DNA from: Salimicrobium album
GTDB lineage: Bacteria > Bacillota > Bacilli > Bacillales > Halobacillaceae
NCBI RefSeq assembly: GCF_900107115.1
Contig: NZ_FNOS01000004.1
Location: 248,001-312,000, forward strand
Direction of reading: 5' to 3'
DNA: 64,000 bases
In this document: positions 44,987 to 54,819 of the stretch, piece by piece
How the letters are laid out: each line of letters opens with the position of its first letter
Position numbering within the stretch: position 1 is the first letter of the stretch
Notes under the pieces: generated by a model
What the model was told of the DNA's origin: nothing
The model's database searches: none
Seen by the model: only the letters and a program-made list of their open reading frames with translations
Translations under genes and position numbers: made by a program

Positions 44987-45742
44987 TTACCTCAGCTTAG
45001 TGGAACCTCCGTCGAGCATAAGCGTCTGTCCCGTCATGTAGTTGGAGTCATCCGATGCGAGGAAGACGGCCGCTTTTCCGATATCTTCTTCCGGATCACC
45101 GAAGCGCTGCATCGGAATGTTTCCGAGCACTTTTTTATAGTATTCAGGATTGTTTGCTGCCCACTCCTGGACACCTTCGGAATTGGCTATAGGGGAGATG
45201 AGGTTGACATTTATTCCGAATTGCCCGAGCTCATTCGCAGCTACGCGCGTCATGCCGCGGATCGCTTCTTTTGCAGCGGCGTAAGATAATTGATTGGCGT
45301 CTCCATTGATTCCTGCGCCCGAGGCGAAGTTGATGATCGACCCTTCCGTTTTCTTCAAATGAGGTATGGCTGCCTGCATAAGATAGAAGGTAGGGTAGAA
45401 TCCTGTATTGAAAGACAGATCCATATCTTCTTTCGTCGTTTCAAGGAAAGAAGCCATTTTTGATGCGTGCGCATTGTTCACAAGGACATCCAGACCTCCG
45501 AATGTTTCCACCGTTTTATCGACGATGGAAGACAGGGCGGCATGGTCGGTCAGATCTGCGTGGATGAACAGACTGTCCGCACCACTGTTCTTCAGATGTT
45601 CTGCGGCTTTCTGGCCGGTTTCTTCATTAACGTCAACGAGTACGACGTTCGCTTTCTCTTTGGCGAATGCTTTGGCGATACCGAAGCCGATACCTCCGGC
45701 TCCGCCTGTGATAATAGCTGTTTTTCCGTTAAGTTTACTCAT
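44987..45742 (-). CDS. Short-chain dehydrogenase/reductase
   Basis: A 251-residue classical SDR. NAD(P) motif TGGAGGIG (about 12-19), NNAHA (about 88-92), catalytic Ser in NFASGAG (about 141) and YxxxK in SYAAAKEA (about 155-159). Asp at the end of beta2 (VLVDVNE) points to NAD(H). The substrate is unknown; it is monocistronic, convergent with rpsN2, and followed by no partner that would reveal a pathway. Confidence 0.9.
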   Translation of the reverse strand: MSKLNGKTAIITGGAGGIGFGIAKAFAKEKANVVLVDVNEETGQKAAEHLKNSGADSLFIHADLTDHAALSSIVDKTVETFGGLDVLVNNAHASKMASFLETTKEDMDLSFNTGFYPTFYLMQAAIPHLKKTEGSIINFASGAGINGDANQLSYAAAKEAIRGMTRVAANELGQFGINVNLISPIANSEGVQEWAANNPEYYKKVLGNIPMQRFGDPEEDIGKAAVFLASDDSNYMTGQTLMLDGGSTKLR

Positions 45743-45830
45743 GTGAAATTCCTCCTTTTACAGTTATATTTTATCACTGGGGACAGTCTTGGGAAACGAA
45801 AGCACTTTTATGGAAAAGGCCCACTACATA

Positions 45831-45866
45831 AAAAAGCCTGTTCATTGAGTTCAATGAACAGGCTGG
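45831..45866 (-). terminator. Terminator after yumC
   Basis: Minus strand AGCCTGTTCATT / AATGAACAGGCT stem followed by TTTTTT. Confidence 0.92.
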
Positions 45867-45873
45867 GACGGAC

Positions 45874-46860
45874 TCAGCCGAACATACTTGTGGAATGTTT
45901 CGGCTGTACCCGGGCGCTCGGGTCGATGAAATTCTTGGCGTTGTTGACGGCTGTCGGCCCTTCGCCGAAGCCTGAAGCGATCAGTTTCACTTTCCCGGGA
46001 TACGTACAGATATCTCCGGCAGCGTATATGCCTTCAATGTTTGTTTCCATCTTCTGATTGACGACGATACTGTTCTTGTCGATATCCAGTTCCCATTCCT
46101 TGATAGGACCGAGAGAGCTGATGAATCCGTAGTTGACGATAAGATCGTCGATGTTGATGGATTCTTCTTTCTCACCCTTCACTTCTTTCAGTACGACCTG
46201 GTCGATCGTTTCGTCTCCGACGAGCTTTTCGGGAGTGAAAGGGGTGAGCGTGCGGACGCTTGAATTCTCCAGCTGTTCTACGCTGTGCTCGTGAGCCCGG
46301 AAGTTGGCTCTGCGGTGTACGAGTGTCACTTCATTGGCAATCGGCTCCAGCATGAGAGACCAGTCTACAGCCGAATCGCCGCCGCCGCAGATCATCACAT
46401 TGTGATCGCGGAAACGTTCCATATTATTGACGTGATAGTGGAGGTTCGTCTCCTCGAAACGCTCCGTATCCTTGATTTTCAGTTTGCGGGGTTCAAAAGC
46501 TCCGTTCCCTGCAGTGATGATAATCGTTTTCGTGTAATGGACATCTTTGTTTGTGGTAAGTTTGAAAGATCCGTCTTCCTGACGCTCTACTGTCTGCACC
46601 GCTTCTTCCAGTGTAACATCGGGATCGAACGCCATCGCCTGTTCAGTGAGGCTGTCCACGAGTTCCTGTGCTCTTACTTTCGGGAATCCGGCGACATCGT
46701 AGATGAATTTCTCCGGATAAAGGGCGGTAAGCTGACCGCCGAGATGGGGCAGGCTTTCGATTATGTTGACGGATGCCTGGCGCATACCTCCGTAAAAAGC
46801 AGTAAACAGGCCGACAGGTCCACCACCGATGATTGTAATATCATGAACTTTTTCACTCAT
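45874..46860 (-). CDS. yumC: Ferredoxin/flavodoxin-NADP+ reductase, TrxR-like (YumC)
   Basis: A 328-residue homodimeric flavoprotein that moves electrons between NADPH and ferredoxin or flavodoxin. FAD motif [13 protein letters not shown] (about 9-21), NADPH motif [10 protein letters not shown] (about 160-169), C-terminal [11 protein letters not shown] and [11 protein letters not shown]; no CxxC redox site as in thioredoxin reductase. ATG 46860 is chosen from AGGAGG eight bases upstream, eight codons inside the longest frame. It is divergent from yumB as in B. subtilis. Confidence 0.92.
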   Translation of the reverse strand: MSEKVHDITIIGGGPVGLFTAFYGGMRQASVNIIESLPHLGGQLTALYPEKFIYDVAGFPKVRAQELVDSLTEQAMAFDPDVTLEEAVQTVERQEDGSFKLTTNKDVHYTKTIIITAGNGAFEPRKLKIKDTERFEETNLHYHVNNMERFRDHNVMICGGGDSAVDWSLMLEPIANEVTLVHRRANFRAHEHSVEQLENSSVRTLTPFTPEKLVGDETIDQVVLKEVKGEKEESINIDDLIVNYGFISSLGPIKEWELDIDKNSIVVNQKMETNIEGIYAAGDICTYPGKVKLIASGFGEGPTAVNNAKNFIDPSARVQPKHSTSMFG

Positions 46861-46954
46861 ATAGGGAACCTCCTGTATATACAAAAAATCTCTTATTTAT
46901 AGTTTAGCACAATTATTACAATAGATAATTATAGAAAGATTCGCAAGCAAAAGG

Positions 46955-46983
46955 TTGAAAAACAAAACAAAAAAAGCTAAGAT
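46955..46983 (+). promoter_or_regulatory. SigA-type promoter of yumB
   Basis: TTGAAA (46955-46960), 17-base spacer, TAAGAT (46978-46983). Confidence 0.7.
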
Positions 46984-47046
46984 GATAGCTGAGACATTTA
47001 TGAAAGCGTTACTTTCGCAGTAATCTTTCGACTTTTTCGCCTAACT

Positions 47047-47064
47047 GTGTGAAATGTGTCACAA
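47047..47064. promoter_or_regulatory. Rex-like operator upstream of yumB
   Basis: GTGTGAA-ATGT-GTCACAA compares with the Rex consensus TTGTGAA-N4-TTCACAA at 12 of 14 defined positions. Placed between promoter and start codon, it would block transcription when NADH is low. Confidence 0.6.
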
Positions 47065-47088
47065 ATATATAAAATGGATGTGATTGGA

Positions 47089-48309
47089 ATGAACAGACCA
47101 AATATTGTTATTTTGGGCGCTGGTTACGGTGGCATGATGACTGCCTCCAAGCTTCAGAAGAAAGTCAGTGCCGACAGTGCAAACATGACCCTCGTCAATA
47201 TGCACAGCTACCATTATCAATCTACGTGGCTGCATGAAAACGCAGCCGGGACGCTGCATCATGATCGTACGAGAATGGAAGTGGACAATGTTATCGACAC
47301 GAACAAGATCAACTTCGTGCAGGATACTGTAACAGGTATCGATCCCGATAACAAAAAGGTGAGCCTTCTGAACGGGGAAATCTCCTATGATTATCTCGTA
47401 ATCGGTCTCGGATTTGAGGCTGCGACGTTCGGAATCAAGGGACTTCTTGAAAACGCCTTTACCATCTCAAGTATCAATAAAGCCCGTCTGATTCGTCAAC
47501 ATATCGAATATAACTTTGCGAAATACAATAATGAAAAAGATAAGAAACAGGAACGTTTGAACCTCGTTGTAGGCGGGGCAGGGTTTACGGGCATCGAGTT
47601 CGTAGGTGAACTTGCCAACCGTGTTCCGGAACTGTGTAAAGAGTATGACGTACCGCGTGAAAACGTACGTATCATCAACGTCGAAGCTGCTCCGACAGCA
47701 CTTCCCGGTTTCGATCCGGAGCTCGTAGAGTACGCAATGAACTCCCTTGAAGCTCGCGGCGTAGAGTTCAAGCTCGGCGCGATGATCAAAGAAGTTACAG
47801 CGGACAAGCTTGTTTACGAACAGGGTGATGAAATCGAAGAGATCCCTACCAACACAGTCGTATGGGCTGCCGGTGTTCGCGGAAACAGCCTTGTGGAAGA
47901 AGCCGGATTCGAATCGAACCGCGGCCGTACGCCGGTACGTGAAGACCTTCGTCCGAACGGTTACGATGATGTGTTCATCGTCGGGGACTGTGCTCTCATC
48001 ATGAACGAAGAGACAGAACGCCCGTATCCACCGACAGCACAGATCGCTATTCAGGAAGCGGAACATACAGCCGGGAACCTGAAACGTATCGTGGAAGGTA
48101 ACCACAACCTGGAACCGTTCGAGCCGAACATTCAGGGTACGGTAGCTTCTCTCGGTAACAAAGACGCGATCGGTGTCATTTTCGATGATAAGAAGATTTT
48201 TGGGTGGACAGCCACTGCCATGAAGAAAATCATCGATAACCGCTACTTGTGGAAAGTCGGCGGAGCCGCACTCGTTCTTAAAAAAGGGAAACTCAACTTC
48301 TTTAAATAA
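47089..48309 (+). CDS. yumB: NADH dehydrogenase-like protein YumB
   Basis: Type 2 NADH dehydrogenase (NDH-2 family) of 406 residues, the same length as B. subtilis YumB. FAD motif [13 protein letters not shown] (about 7-19), NADH motif [16 protein letters not shown] (about 162-177), second FAD contact FIVGDCALI (about 300). It oxidises NADH and passes electrons to menaquinone without pumping protons. ATG 47089 is chosen from GGATGTGAT just upstream; two earlier in-frame starts exist. Confidence 0.9.
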   Translation: MNRPNIVILGAGYGGMMTASKLQKKVSADSANMTLVNMHSYHYQSTWLHENAAGTLHHDRTRMEVDNVIDTNKINFVQDTVTGIDPDNKKVSLLNGEISYDYLVIGLGFEAATFGIKGLLENAFTISSINKARLIRQHIEYNFAKYNNEKDKKQERLNLVVGGAGFTGIEFVGELANRVPELCKEYDVPRENVRIINVEAAPTALPGFDPELVEYAMNSLEARGVEFKLGAMIKEVTADKLVYEQGDEIEEIPTNTVVWAAGVRGNSLVEEAGFESNRGRTPVREDLRPNGYDDVFIVGDCALIMNEETERPYPPTAQIAIQEAEHTAGNLKRIVEGNHNLEPFEPNIQGTVASLGNKDAIGVIFDDKKIFGWTATAMKKIIDNRYLWKVGGAALVLKKGKLNFFK

Positions 48310-48317
48310 AAAAGAGG

Positions 48318-48350
48318 AACAAAGGTCCGGGAACGGGCCTTTGTTTTTTT
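48318..48350 (+). terminator. Terminator after yumB
   Basis: ACAAAGGTCCG / CGGGCCTTTGT stem with T run. Confidence 0.9.
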
Positions 48351-48433
48351 AAGTGACGGACCGGGTGCTTGCGCTTTTCTGACAGGAATACTACAATATA
48401 GCTTGTATCGGAGTGAGAGTAGGGGGAAGAGTA

Positions 48434-48751
48434 TTGGATATTGTACAGTTTGCGGTTTCCATATTATTATTTTTCGTGTTGTTTTTCGGTATATCATTTT
48501 TATTGAACATGGTATTGCGGATGTCATGGTTCATGCTTTTCGTTTTTCCGCTGATCGTACTTCTGATTGTGGATGATTTTCCTTTAAACCGTTATTTCCG
48601 GGAACCTGTAGGCGCCCTCAGTGATGTATGGTCCTCGATTCTCGCTTTAAGCGTTTTTGATATCATCATCTTACTGAGCGGGTTCCTCGGCACCCTTGCA
48701 GCAGGAATCGTCATCCGTCTGCTACGTAAAAACGGTTATCAAATGTTTTAA
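48434..48751 (+). CDS. yuiB: YuiB family membrane protein
   Basis: A 105-residue protein with three TM segments (about 5-25, 30-48, 75-98). TTG 48434 follows AGGGGG by seven bases. Position after yumB and before yuiD matches B. subtilis yuiB. Function unknown. Confidence 0.8.
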   Translation: MDIVQFAVSILLFFVLFFGISFLLNMVLRMSWFMLFVFPLIVLLIVDDFPLNRYFREPVGALSDVWSSILALSVFDIIILLSGFLGTLAAGIVIRLLRKNGYQMF

Positions 48752-48793
48752 GCATCTGAATGCTATTCGGATGCTTATTTTAATGAAAAATTA

Positions 48794-48823
48794 TAAAAAA
48801 AAGGAAGGCCCGGCGCCTTCCTC
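48794..48823 (-). terminator. Terminator after yuiD
   Basis: Minus strand AGGAAGGC / GCCTTCCT-type stem followed by TTTTTTTT. Confidence 0.88.
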
Positions 48824-48824
48824 C

Positions 48825-49301
48825 TTAAAATATAAGATAATGGACAAAAAACGTGAGGAAAACTCCGAACACTCCCCCTACGAACACTTCCACAGGCTGA
48901 TGCCCGAGCATTTCCTTGATTTCTTCGCGTTTTTCGAATCCTTCCTTCGTTCCCCAGCCTCTCGCCTGTTCGACGAACCGCTGGAAATCGTTCAGAAGAA
49001 TGTTGAGCATAATCGCCTGCTCTCCGGACTGCCTGCGAACACCGGTGGAATCGAACATCACGATAATGGCGAAGACGGTGGCTACGGAAAAGATGGCGGA
49101 GTCGAAACCCTGCTCGATTCCGACACCGGTCGCAAGTGCGGTGACGGCAGCGGAGTGACTGGACGGCATGCCGCCCGTGGAGAAGGCGAGTTTGCCGTCG
49201 ATTTTTCGTGAAGCTATAAATGAAATCGGAATTTTGATACCCTGAGCGAGAAAAATAGCGAGAATTGCCGCCCAGAGAGGGAAGTTCTGGAGGATATCCA
49301 T
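48825..49301 (-). CDS. yuiD: Divergent PAP2 family membrane protein YuiD (DUF212)
   Basis: A 158-residue integral membrane protein with the DUF212 signature STGGMPSSHSAAVTALATGVG (residues about 41-60) resembling the PAP2 phosphatase SxxxH motif, and MFDSTGVRRQSGEQA. About four TM segments. Possibly a lipid-phosphate phosphatase; not proven for this family. Confidence 0.88.
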   Translation of the reverse strand: MDILQNFPLWAAILAIFLAQGIKIPISFIASRKIDGKLAFSTGGMPSSHSAAVTALATGVGIEQGFDSAIFSVATVFAIIVMFDSTGVRRQSGEQAIMLNILLNDFQRFVEQARGWGTKEGFEKREEIKEMLGHQPVEVFVGGVFGVFLTFFVHYLIF

Positions 49302-49361
49302 AGCGATCTTCAGCCTTTCTGCATGAAACCTTTATTATGTATTGCATATTATACGTTAAAG

Positions 49362-49391
49362 TAAAAGCCTCCCGCAATGAGGAGGCTTGTC
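49362..49391 (-). terminator. Terminator after deoD
   Basis: AAGCCTCC / GGAGGCTT stem with minus-strand TTTACTT run. Confidence 0.85.
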
Positions 49392-49394
49392 TGA

Positions 49395-50105
49395 TTAATC
49401 CTGGATTACAGCGTCGAGTGCGATTTCCATCATGTCGGTGAAAGTGGTCTGACGTTCTTCGGAAGTCGTCTCTTCTCCGGTAAGGATGTGATCACTTACG
49501 GTGAGGACGGTGAGTGCCTGACGATTGTATTTTGCCGCCAGCGTATAAAGGGCACTCGTTTCCATTTCGATGGCCAGCACGTTATAGTCAGCGAGTTTCT
49601 GGTTGAACTCTTTTGCGTTGTCGCGGTAGAACTGATCACTCGTAAACACATTTCCGACGTGAAGGTTAAGATCCTTTTTCACTCCGGCATCGTAGGCGTT
49701 TTTGAGAAGGGTGAAGTCGGCGCTCGGGGCGAAATCGACTTCTCCGAAAGTGGCACGGTTCATGCTTGAATCGGTAGAGGACGTATTCGCAAGGATGACA
49801 TCGCGGACATTCACATCTTCCTGGATAGCTCCGCAGGAACCGACTCTTACAAGCTTCTGCACATCATAAGCATCCATGAGTTCGTTCACATAGATGGAAA
49901 TGGACGGAACCCCCATCCCTGTTCCCTGAACGGAGACTCTCTCTCCTTTATACGTACCGGTATAGCCGTACATCCCGCGTACTTCGTTGTAACATACTGC
50001 ATCTTCAAGGAAATTCTCCGCAATAAACTTGGCACGGAGCGGGTCTCCCGGAAGAAGTACTTTATCGGCGATATCACCTTTATTAGCTCCAATATGTGTT
50101 GTCAT
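49395..50105 (-). CDS. deoD: Purine-nucleoside phosphorylase DeoD
   Basis: Hexameric-type phosphorylase of 236 residues releasing purine base and (deoxy)ribose-1-phosphate in nucleoside salvage. Landmarks: [11 protein letters not shown] (phosphate site), [21 protein letters not shown] (Glu-Met-Glu ribose site, about 178-182) and the catalytic Asp in TVSDHIL (about 204). Monocistronic with its own terminator. Confidence 0.94.
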   Translation of the reverse strand: MTTHIGANKGDIADKVLLPGDPLRAKFIAENFLEDAVCYNEVRGMYGYTGTYKGERVSVQGTGMGVPSISIYVNELMDAYDVQKLVRVGSCGAIQEDVNVRDVILANTSSTDSSMNRATFGEVDFAPSADFTLLKNAYDAGVKKDLNLHVGNVFTSDQFYRDNAKEFNQKLADYNVLAIEMETSALYTLAAKYNRQALTVLTVSDHILTGEETTSEERQTTFTDMMEIALDAVIQD

Positions 50106-50213
50106 TATAGCTCCTCCTTTGACCGTCTTTCTTATCTAAATTATCATAACGGTTTCATTAAGACAAATGCCCGGTTTGACAGGGGTGGACTTCTTCCCGT
50201 TTCTAAAGTGCTT

Positions 50214-50594
50214 TTACTTGAAGTACTGCTTTTCTAGATCCTGAAGACGGGTCAGCGCTTTCTGATTGAACTCTGTATCCCGTCGCTCCAGTTTCTCTTT
50301 GTATTTTTGTACGGAATCTTCCAGGGATTTCATGTAATCAGGGATTTCATCGTCGTAAGGATGAACTGCCTGTTTGTCGACGTTAGCTTTTTCATGGTGG
50401 GCCAAGGCTTTTCGCTGATGGAAAAACACATCTTCGGTCTGGCCCGGATTGTGCAGGTCGCCCTGGGCCGGGTGTGTGTGTACGCCAAGGACCTCGACAA
50501 GAAATTTGGAACCGCGGTCTTCTTTGACTTTTCCTATGTACGTCCCTGTTTTATAAAACGCTTTTACCGTATCATCGATTTTTACTTCATCCAT
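50214..50594 (-). CDS. kapB: Kinase-associated protein KapB
   Basis: A 126-residue protein with the KapB beta-barrel (VKIDDTVKAFYKTGTYIGKV, VLGVHTHPAQGDLHNPGQTEDVFFHQRKAL) and a C-terminal coiled coil. In B. subtilis KapB is needed for full KinB activity in sporulation initiation. No lipobox is visible, so it is soluble here. kinB itself is not in the neighbourhood. Gene order deoD-kapB-(small protein)-patB partly matches the B. subtilis kapB-kinB-patB region. Confidence 0.88.
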   Translation of the reverse strand: MDEVKIDDTVKAFYKTGTYIGKVKEDRGSKFLVEVLGVHTHPAQGDLHNPGQTEDVFFHQRKALAHHEKANVDKQAVHPYDDEIPDYMKSLEDSVQKYKEKLERRDTEFNQKALTRLQDLEKQYFK

Positions 50595-50698
50595 AATTTG
50601 GACACCTCCTATGACATTTCTATGAGAATAATAACATATTTACTGCTGAACCCGACCGTTCTTTGTTACAATGAACGCAGGGAGCGTGGTACGACACT

Positions 50699-50887
50699 AT
50701 GGATTTTCTATATTTTCCACAGGATAAAACAGAATACATTCCGTCAATGATTATGCTGGTATTGTTCATGGTGGCTGCAATTGTAACTGTCTATATTTTC
50801 GTGAAAGCTTCGAAACGGGAAGAAGACCACGTGCCGGAGCATCTGAAGGACGATCCTCATTATTATGAGCGGGAAGAAAATAAATAG
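50699..50887 (+). CDS. 62-residue single-TM protein
   Basis: Small membrane protein: aromatic N-terminus (DFLYFPQDKTEYIPS), one TM helix (about 17-38) and an acidic/basic tail (KREEDHVPEHLKDDPHYYEREENK). GGGAG precedes the ATG; a terminator follows directly. No characterised family recognised. Confidence 0.7.
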   Translation: MDFLYFPQDKTEYIPSMIMLVLFMVAAIVTVYIFVKASKREEDHVPEHLKDDPHYYEREENK

Positions 50888-50941
50888 AAAAAGCGCGTGA
50901 CCCCTTGAGGTTCAACCACCCCGGGGTTCACGCGTTTTTTT
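50888..50941. terminator. Bidirectional terminator
   Basis: AAAAGCGCGTGAcCCC / GGGGTTCACGCGTTTTTTT stem; serves the small TM gene and patB. Confidence 0.9.
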
Positions 50942-52115
50942 ACGCTTTCGAGTTTACGGCTTTAATGATTCTGTCTACGCCTTCTTCTACGGTCTGACGC
51001 GGAGCAGCGATATTCATGCGCATGAATCCTTCACCTTCTTTGCCGAAAGAAGCTCCATCGTTGAGACCGACTTTCGCCTCTTCATTCATGAATTTTTTCA
51101 GTTCGTCGGGATCGAGACCGAGCTTCCGGCAGTCGAGCCACAGCAGATATGTGCCTTCCGGTTCGATCACTGTAATGGTATCCGTCTCTGTATGGAAGCG
51201 GTCGCGTGCGTATTCTGAGTTTTCAGTAAGGGTTTTCTGAAGATTTTCAAGCCATTCCTCTCCATGTTGATAGGCAGCTTCAAGAGCGGTGAGACCGAGA
51301 GTGTTCAACATGTTGACTCCCTGACTCTGGAACTGGCGATTCAGTCTTTCGCGTTTCTTCTCATCCTTCGTCACGACATAAGATGCCTGCAGACCGGCCA
51401 GGTTGAAAGTTTTGGTCGGGGAGTAGCAGGTGACGGTGACATCATCTATTTCATCGCTTAGTGAGGCGATAGACGTATGGCTGTTGTCGCCGAGCAGCAG
51501 GTCGGAGTGGATCTCATCCGATAGAATGGTAACGTTATGTTTCACACATATGTCGGCCATCTGTTTCAATTCTGATTCCGTCCATACGCGTCCCACCGGG
51601 TTATGAGGGCTGCATAGAATGAACAGCGGAACATTGTTGTCTTTGATTTTCTGTTCGAAATCCTCAAAATCGATGGTGTAACGGCTCCCGTCGAAGTTCA
51701 GCTCATTTTCGACAATGTGCCGTCCATGTGTTTTTACAACGTTGTAAAACGGAGGGTACACAGGAGTCTGGATCAGTATATCGTCGCCGACTTCGGACAG
51801 TGCCTGCACGAGCATATGTAGGCTAGGAACTACGCCGGGGCTGTAAGTGATCCAGTCTTTATCGATGTCGTATTTGTAATGGTTTTTCACCCAGTTCTGG
51901 ATTGTCTGTTTTACTTCTTCATCCGGGAGAGTGTAGCCGAAAATTCCGTGGGCTACTCTGTCTTGCAACGCAGTCGTTACCGCATCCGGGACCTGGAAGT
52001 CCATATCTGCGACCCACATTGGGAGAATCTCTTTATTCTCGAACAGACTCTCAGCAAAGTCCCACTTCACGGAACGCGTACCCTTTCTATCAATTACTTC
52101 ATCAAAATTGGCCAT
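50940..52115 (-). CDS. patB: Cystathionine beta-lyase PatB (MalY type)
   Basis: PLP enzyme of 391 residues, fold type I, C-S lyase acting on cystathionine or cysteine conjugates in methionine/cysteine metabolism. Landmarks: WVADMDFQVPDAV (about 33-45), SPHNPVGRVW, LSDEIHSDL (Asp/Tyr region), and the PLP lysine in YSPTKTFNLAGLQ (about 232). ATG 52115 is chosen from GAGGTGAGG; the frame extends 34 codons further without support. A terminator-like hairpin lies about 115 bases upstream on the same strand. Confidence 0.92.
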   Translation of the reverse strand: MANFDEVIDRKGTRSVKWDFAESLFENKEILPMWVADMDFQVPDAVTTALQDRVAHGIFGYTLPDEEVKQTIQNWVKNHYKYDIDKDWITYSPGVVPSLHMLVQALSEVGDDILIQTPVYPPFYNVVKTHGRHIVENELNFDGSRYTIDFEDFEQKIKDNNVPLFILCSPHNPVGRVWTESELKQMADICVKHNVTILSDEIHSDLLLGDNSHTSIASLSDEIDDVTVTCYSPTKTFNLAGLQASYVVTKDEKKRERLNRQFQSQGVNMLNTLGLTALEAAYQHGEEWLENLQKTLTENSEYARDRFHTETDTITVIEPEGTYLLWLDCRKLGLDPDELKKFMNEEAKVGLNDGASFGKEGEGFMRMNIAAPRQTVEEGVDRIIKAVNSKA

Positions 52116-52230
52116 ATTCCTCACCTCATTCATTAATGTATACATACATCTTAACGGAAAACGCAGGGGTTTGTTAACTAAAGGGGAACGTTTATGGAGA
52201 AAAATAAGGAAAGGCACGTTTCTCAGAAGT

Positions 52231-52264
52231 AAAAAAAAAGCAAAGCGGTATAATACCGCTTTGC
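52231..52264 (-). terminator. Terminator-like hairpin upstream of patB
   Basis: Perfect 12-bp palindrome GCAAAGCGGTAT-A-ATACCGCTTTGC (52240-52264) followed on the minus strand by nine T. No minus-strand gene precedes it, so it may attenuate a patB transcript or shield yugI from antisense transcription. Confidence 0.75.
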
Positions 52265-52363
52265 TTACACAGGGGGAATACGAGAAAGTCTTACATTATA
52301 TAATATAGCCGGGAGACACGGAGATTAAACATATTTTCGGTAAAAATTTCAGGAAAGTTATTT

Positions 52364-52392
52364 TTGAATAATAACAACACTTGTGCTATAAT
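52364..52392 (+). promoter_or_regulatory. SigA promoter of yugI
   Basis: TTGAAT (52364-52369), 17-base spacer, TATAAT (52387-52392). Confidence 0.88.
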
Positions 52393-52439
52393 AACTAATT
52401 GTGTAAAGAAACGAATAAATAAATCAGGAGTTGTATAGT

Positions 52440-52826
52440 ATGGCAGAGAATTTTCAAGAAGGTCAAGTCGTAGAAGGTAAAGTAACCGGAATCCAACCGT
52501 ATGGTGCGTTCGTTGCACTTGATGATAAGGTTCAGGGTCTCGTACACATTTCGGAAGTGACACACGGTTTCGTTAAAGATGTTAACGAACACCTTTCAGA
52601 AGGAGACGAAGTACAGGTTAAGATTTTGAATATTGATGAAGCGAAGAACAAATATTCACTTTCTATCCGTGCTACTCAGGAAGCTCCAAAGCGTGCTCCT
52701 AAACAGAACAATCGTCAACAGGCGTCTTCCGCTCCAAAAGAAGACCAGTCCGGGTTCAACACTTTGAAAGACAAGCTTGAAGACTGGATTAAACAGTCCG
52801 ACGATCGCGAAAAATATCGTAACTAA
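52440..52826 (+). CDS. yugI: S1-domain general stress protein YugI (GSP13)
   Basis: A 128-residue RNA-binding protein. The S1 domain spans about 6-75 (GQVVEGKVTGIQPYGAFVALDD, GLVHISEVTHGFVKDV), followed by a basic, Gln-rich tail. It associates with ribosomes in B. subtilis (GSP13). CAGGAG precedes the ATG. Same neighbours as in B. subtilis (yugJ next). Confidence 0.92.
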   Translation: MAENFQEGQVVEGKVTGIQPYGAFVALDDKVQGLVHISEVTHGFVKDVNEHLSEGDEVQVKILNIDEAKNKYSLSIRATQEAPKRAPKQNNRQQASSAPKEDQSGFNTLKDKLEDWIKQSDDREKYRN

Positions 52827-52853
52827 GTCCGGGGATTTCCCGGACTTTTTTAT
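52827..52853 (+). terminator. Terminator after yugI
   Basis: AGTCCGGG / CCCGGACT stem with GATTT loop and TTTTTT. Confidence 0.92.
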
Positions 52854-52931
52854 TTGGTCAAACATATCTTTTGAGATGTGAACGAAATTTCTTCATACTT
52901 AACGGGAACGAAATAAGGAGGAATTTTCAGT

Positions 52932-54098
52932 ATGAAATCATTTGTTTTTTACAATCCGACCAAACTGATCTTCGGTAAAGATCAGGTAAAAACACTCCCG
53001 GACCATTTGCCTGCAGGTACGAAAAACGTACTTCTCGTCTACGGTGGAGGCAGTATAAAGAAGAACGGTGTATATGATGACGTAATGGAGCAGCTGAATA
53101 ATGAGGGGGCTGCCGTTACGGAACTGTCCGGTGTGGAACCGAATCCGAAACTGACAACGGTGCGTGAAGGCGTCGAGTTGTGCCGTGAACACGATATAGA
53201 TTTCATTCTCGCTGTCGGCGGAGGCAGTGTCATTGATGCAGTCAAGACGATTGCCGCGGCTGCGAAATATGAAGGAGATGCCTGGGACCTCGTTACGAAA
53301 AAAGCGGCTCCAGTAGATGCTCTCCCGTTCGGCACCGTACTTACAATGGCGGCGACGGCCAGTGAAATGAATGCCGGATCGGTCATCACGAACTGGGAGA
53401 CAAATGAAAAATACGGGTGGGGACATCCGCCTTATACGAATCCGAAATTTTCTATTCTCGATCCCCAAAACACCGTGACGGTTCCGAAAGATCAGACCGT
53501 CTACGGCATCGTTGATATGATGACTCACTTGATGGAACAGTATTTCCACGAGGAAACGCAGTCTCCTGTCCAGGATGAGATGATCGAAGGGGTCATGCGT
53601 GCTGTGAAGGATACCGCTCCGAAACTACTCGAAGACCTCTCGAGTTATGAGCACCGCGAGACGATTATGTATGCCGGAACGCTTGCCCTTAACGGAATGA
53701 TGCAGATGGGTTACAAAGGAGACTGGGCCTCCCACAACATTGAGCATGCCGTTTCGGCCGTTTATGATATTCCGCATGCCGGCGGTCTCGCTATCCTGTT
53801 CCCGAACTGGATGGAATACAATATCGACGTTCAGACGAAGCGTTTCGCCCGTCTTGGTGAAAAAGTGTTCGGTATCGAAACGGAAGGCAAAACGGACAAA
53901 GAAGTCGGCCTTGAGGGCATCAAAGCCCTTAGAAAATTCTGGAGTTCTCTCGGCGCACCGGAAACGCTTGCCGATTACGACATTTCTGACGAAAAATTCG
54001 ATACAATCGTGGACCGTGCTATGAAACGCGGACCATTCGGTAACTTCTCCGAACTTCAGGAAAACGACGTCTACCGCGTTCTCGAGCTTTCCAAATAA
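52932..54098 (+). CDS. yugJ: NADH-dependent butanol dehydrogenase (YugJ/YugK type)
   Basis: Iron-containing alcohol dehydrogenase of 388 residues. Start [18 protein letters not shown] is typical of the BdhA/YugJ group; nucleotide site [16 protein letters not shown] (about 96-111); metal ligands in [14 protein letters not shown] (Asp, His) and [24 protein letters not shown] (three His; landmark). AAGGAGG precedes the ATG. It lies between yugI and pgi, as yugJ/yugK do in B. subtilis. Confidence 0.9.
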   Translation: MKSFVFYNPTKLIFGKDQVKTLPDHLPAGTKNVLLVYGGGSIKKNGVYDDVMEQLNNEGAAVTELSGVEPNPKLTTVREGVELCREHDIDFILAVGGGSVIDAVKTIAAAAKYEGDAWDLVTKKAAPVDALPFGTVLTMAATASEMNAGSVITNWETNEKYGWGHPPYTNPKFSILDPQNTVTVPKDQTVYGIVDMMTHLMEQYFHEETQSPVQDEMIEGVMRAVKDTAPKLLEDLSSYEHRETIMYAGTLALNGMMQMGYKGDWASHNIEHAVSAVYDIPHAGGLAILFPNWMEYNIDVQTKRFARLGEKVFGIETEGKTDKEVGLEGIKALRKFWSSLGAPETLADYDISDEKFDTIVDRAMKRGPFGNFSELQENDVYRVLELSK

Positions 54099-54116
54099 AT
54101 AACAGGTAAGAAATGG

Positions 54117-54150
54117 GAGACTGAATCATGTGTGATTCAGTCTCTTTTTT
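54117..54150 (+). terminator. Terminator after the butanol dehydrogenase gene
   Basis: GAGACTGAATCA / TGATTCAGTCTC stem with TTTTTT. Confidence 0.92.
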
Positions 54151-54181
54151 CTATATAATTAGAGAGGAGGAGGGACGTAAC

Positions 54182-54718
54182 GTGAACTTTATTGCGTGGG
54201 TGATTGTAGCGTGTGAAATTGCGTTTTGGATTTTCATCATTGCGGGCTTAGTTACAAGATATGTATTCAGTCAAAGAAAAGCGGGTCTTTTTCTGCTGGC
54301 GATGACTCCAATTGTGGATCTTGTTCTTATTGTATTCACCAGCATAGATATATACAGGGAAGCAGAAATAACTGTGGCTCATAGTATAGCGCCGATCTAC
54401 CTGGCCATTTCTCTCGTCTACGGAAAATCTATGATTCAGTGGGCAGATGATCGCTTTTTGTATTACGTGAAACGTAGTGGTCCAAGGCCTGAGCGGAAAA
54501 TTGGTATGGATTTCGCTAAACACAGTTTGAAAGGTTCGCTTCAACATATCCTGGCGTACATTATTGGTGGGGCACTTTTACTGATCATGATTTTCTACAT
54601 CAGAGACAGCAGTAACACCGGGGTGCTGTGGAGAACGCTGCAGACATGGGGGATAGTAGTGCTGGTCGATAATGCAATTTCCATCAGTTACTTCATTTGG
54701 CCGCGAACGAGGCAATAG
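54182..54718 (+). CDS. Integral membrane protein, five to six TM segments
   Basis: A 178-residue protein. Hydrophobic stretches near 3-25, 37-57, 68-88, 118-140 and 150-170, with a conserved-looking WADDRFLYYVK loop. It resembles YmcC-type membrane proteins of Bacillus, but I am not certain. GTG 54182 is chosen from GAGGAGGAGGG; the frame extends upstream into the previous terminator without a site. Confidence 0.7.
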   Translation: MNFIAWVIVACEIAFWIFIIAGLVTRYVFSQRKAGLFLLAMTPIVDLVLIVFTSIDIYREAEITVAHSIAPIYLAISLVYGKSMIQWADDRFLYYVKRSGPRPERKIGMDFAKHSLKGSLQHILAYIIGGALLLIMIFYIRDSSNTGVLWRTLQTWGIVVLVDNAISISYFIWPRTRQ

Positions 54719-54819
54719 AGACAGAAATTTTCTCAAATTAAAATGCTGGAGGGGATAATGTACATATCACATAAGATTATTCCTGGCTTCAGGGTACGTT
54801 ACATTTCACCAGCACACTC

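Noticed and set aside
52265-52363. S-box or T-box control of patB
   Set aside because: No SAM-I or T-box consensus found upstream of patB on the minus strand.
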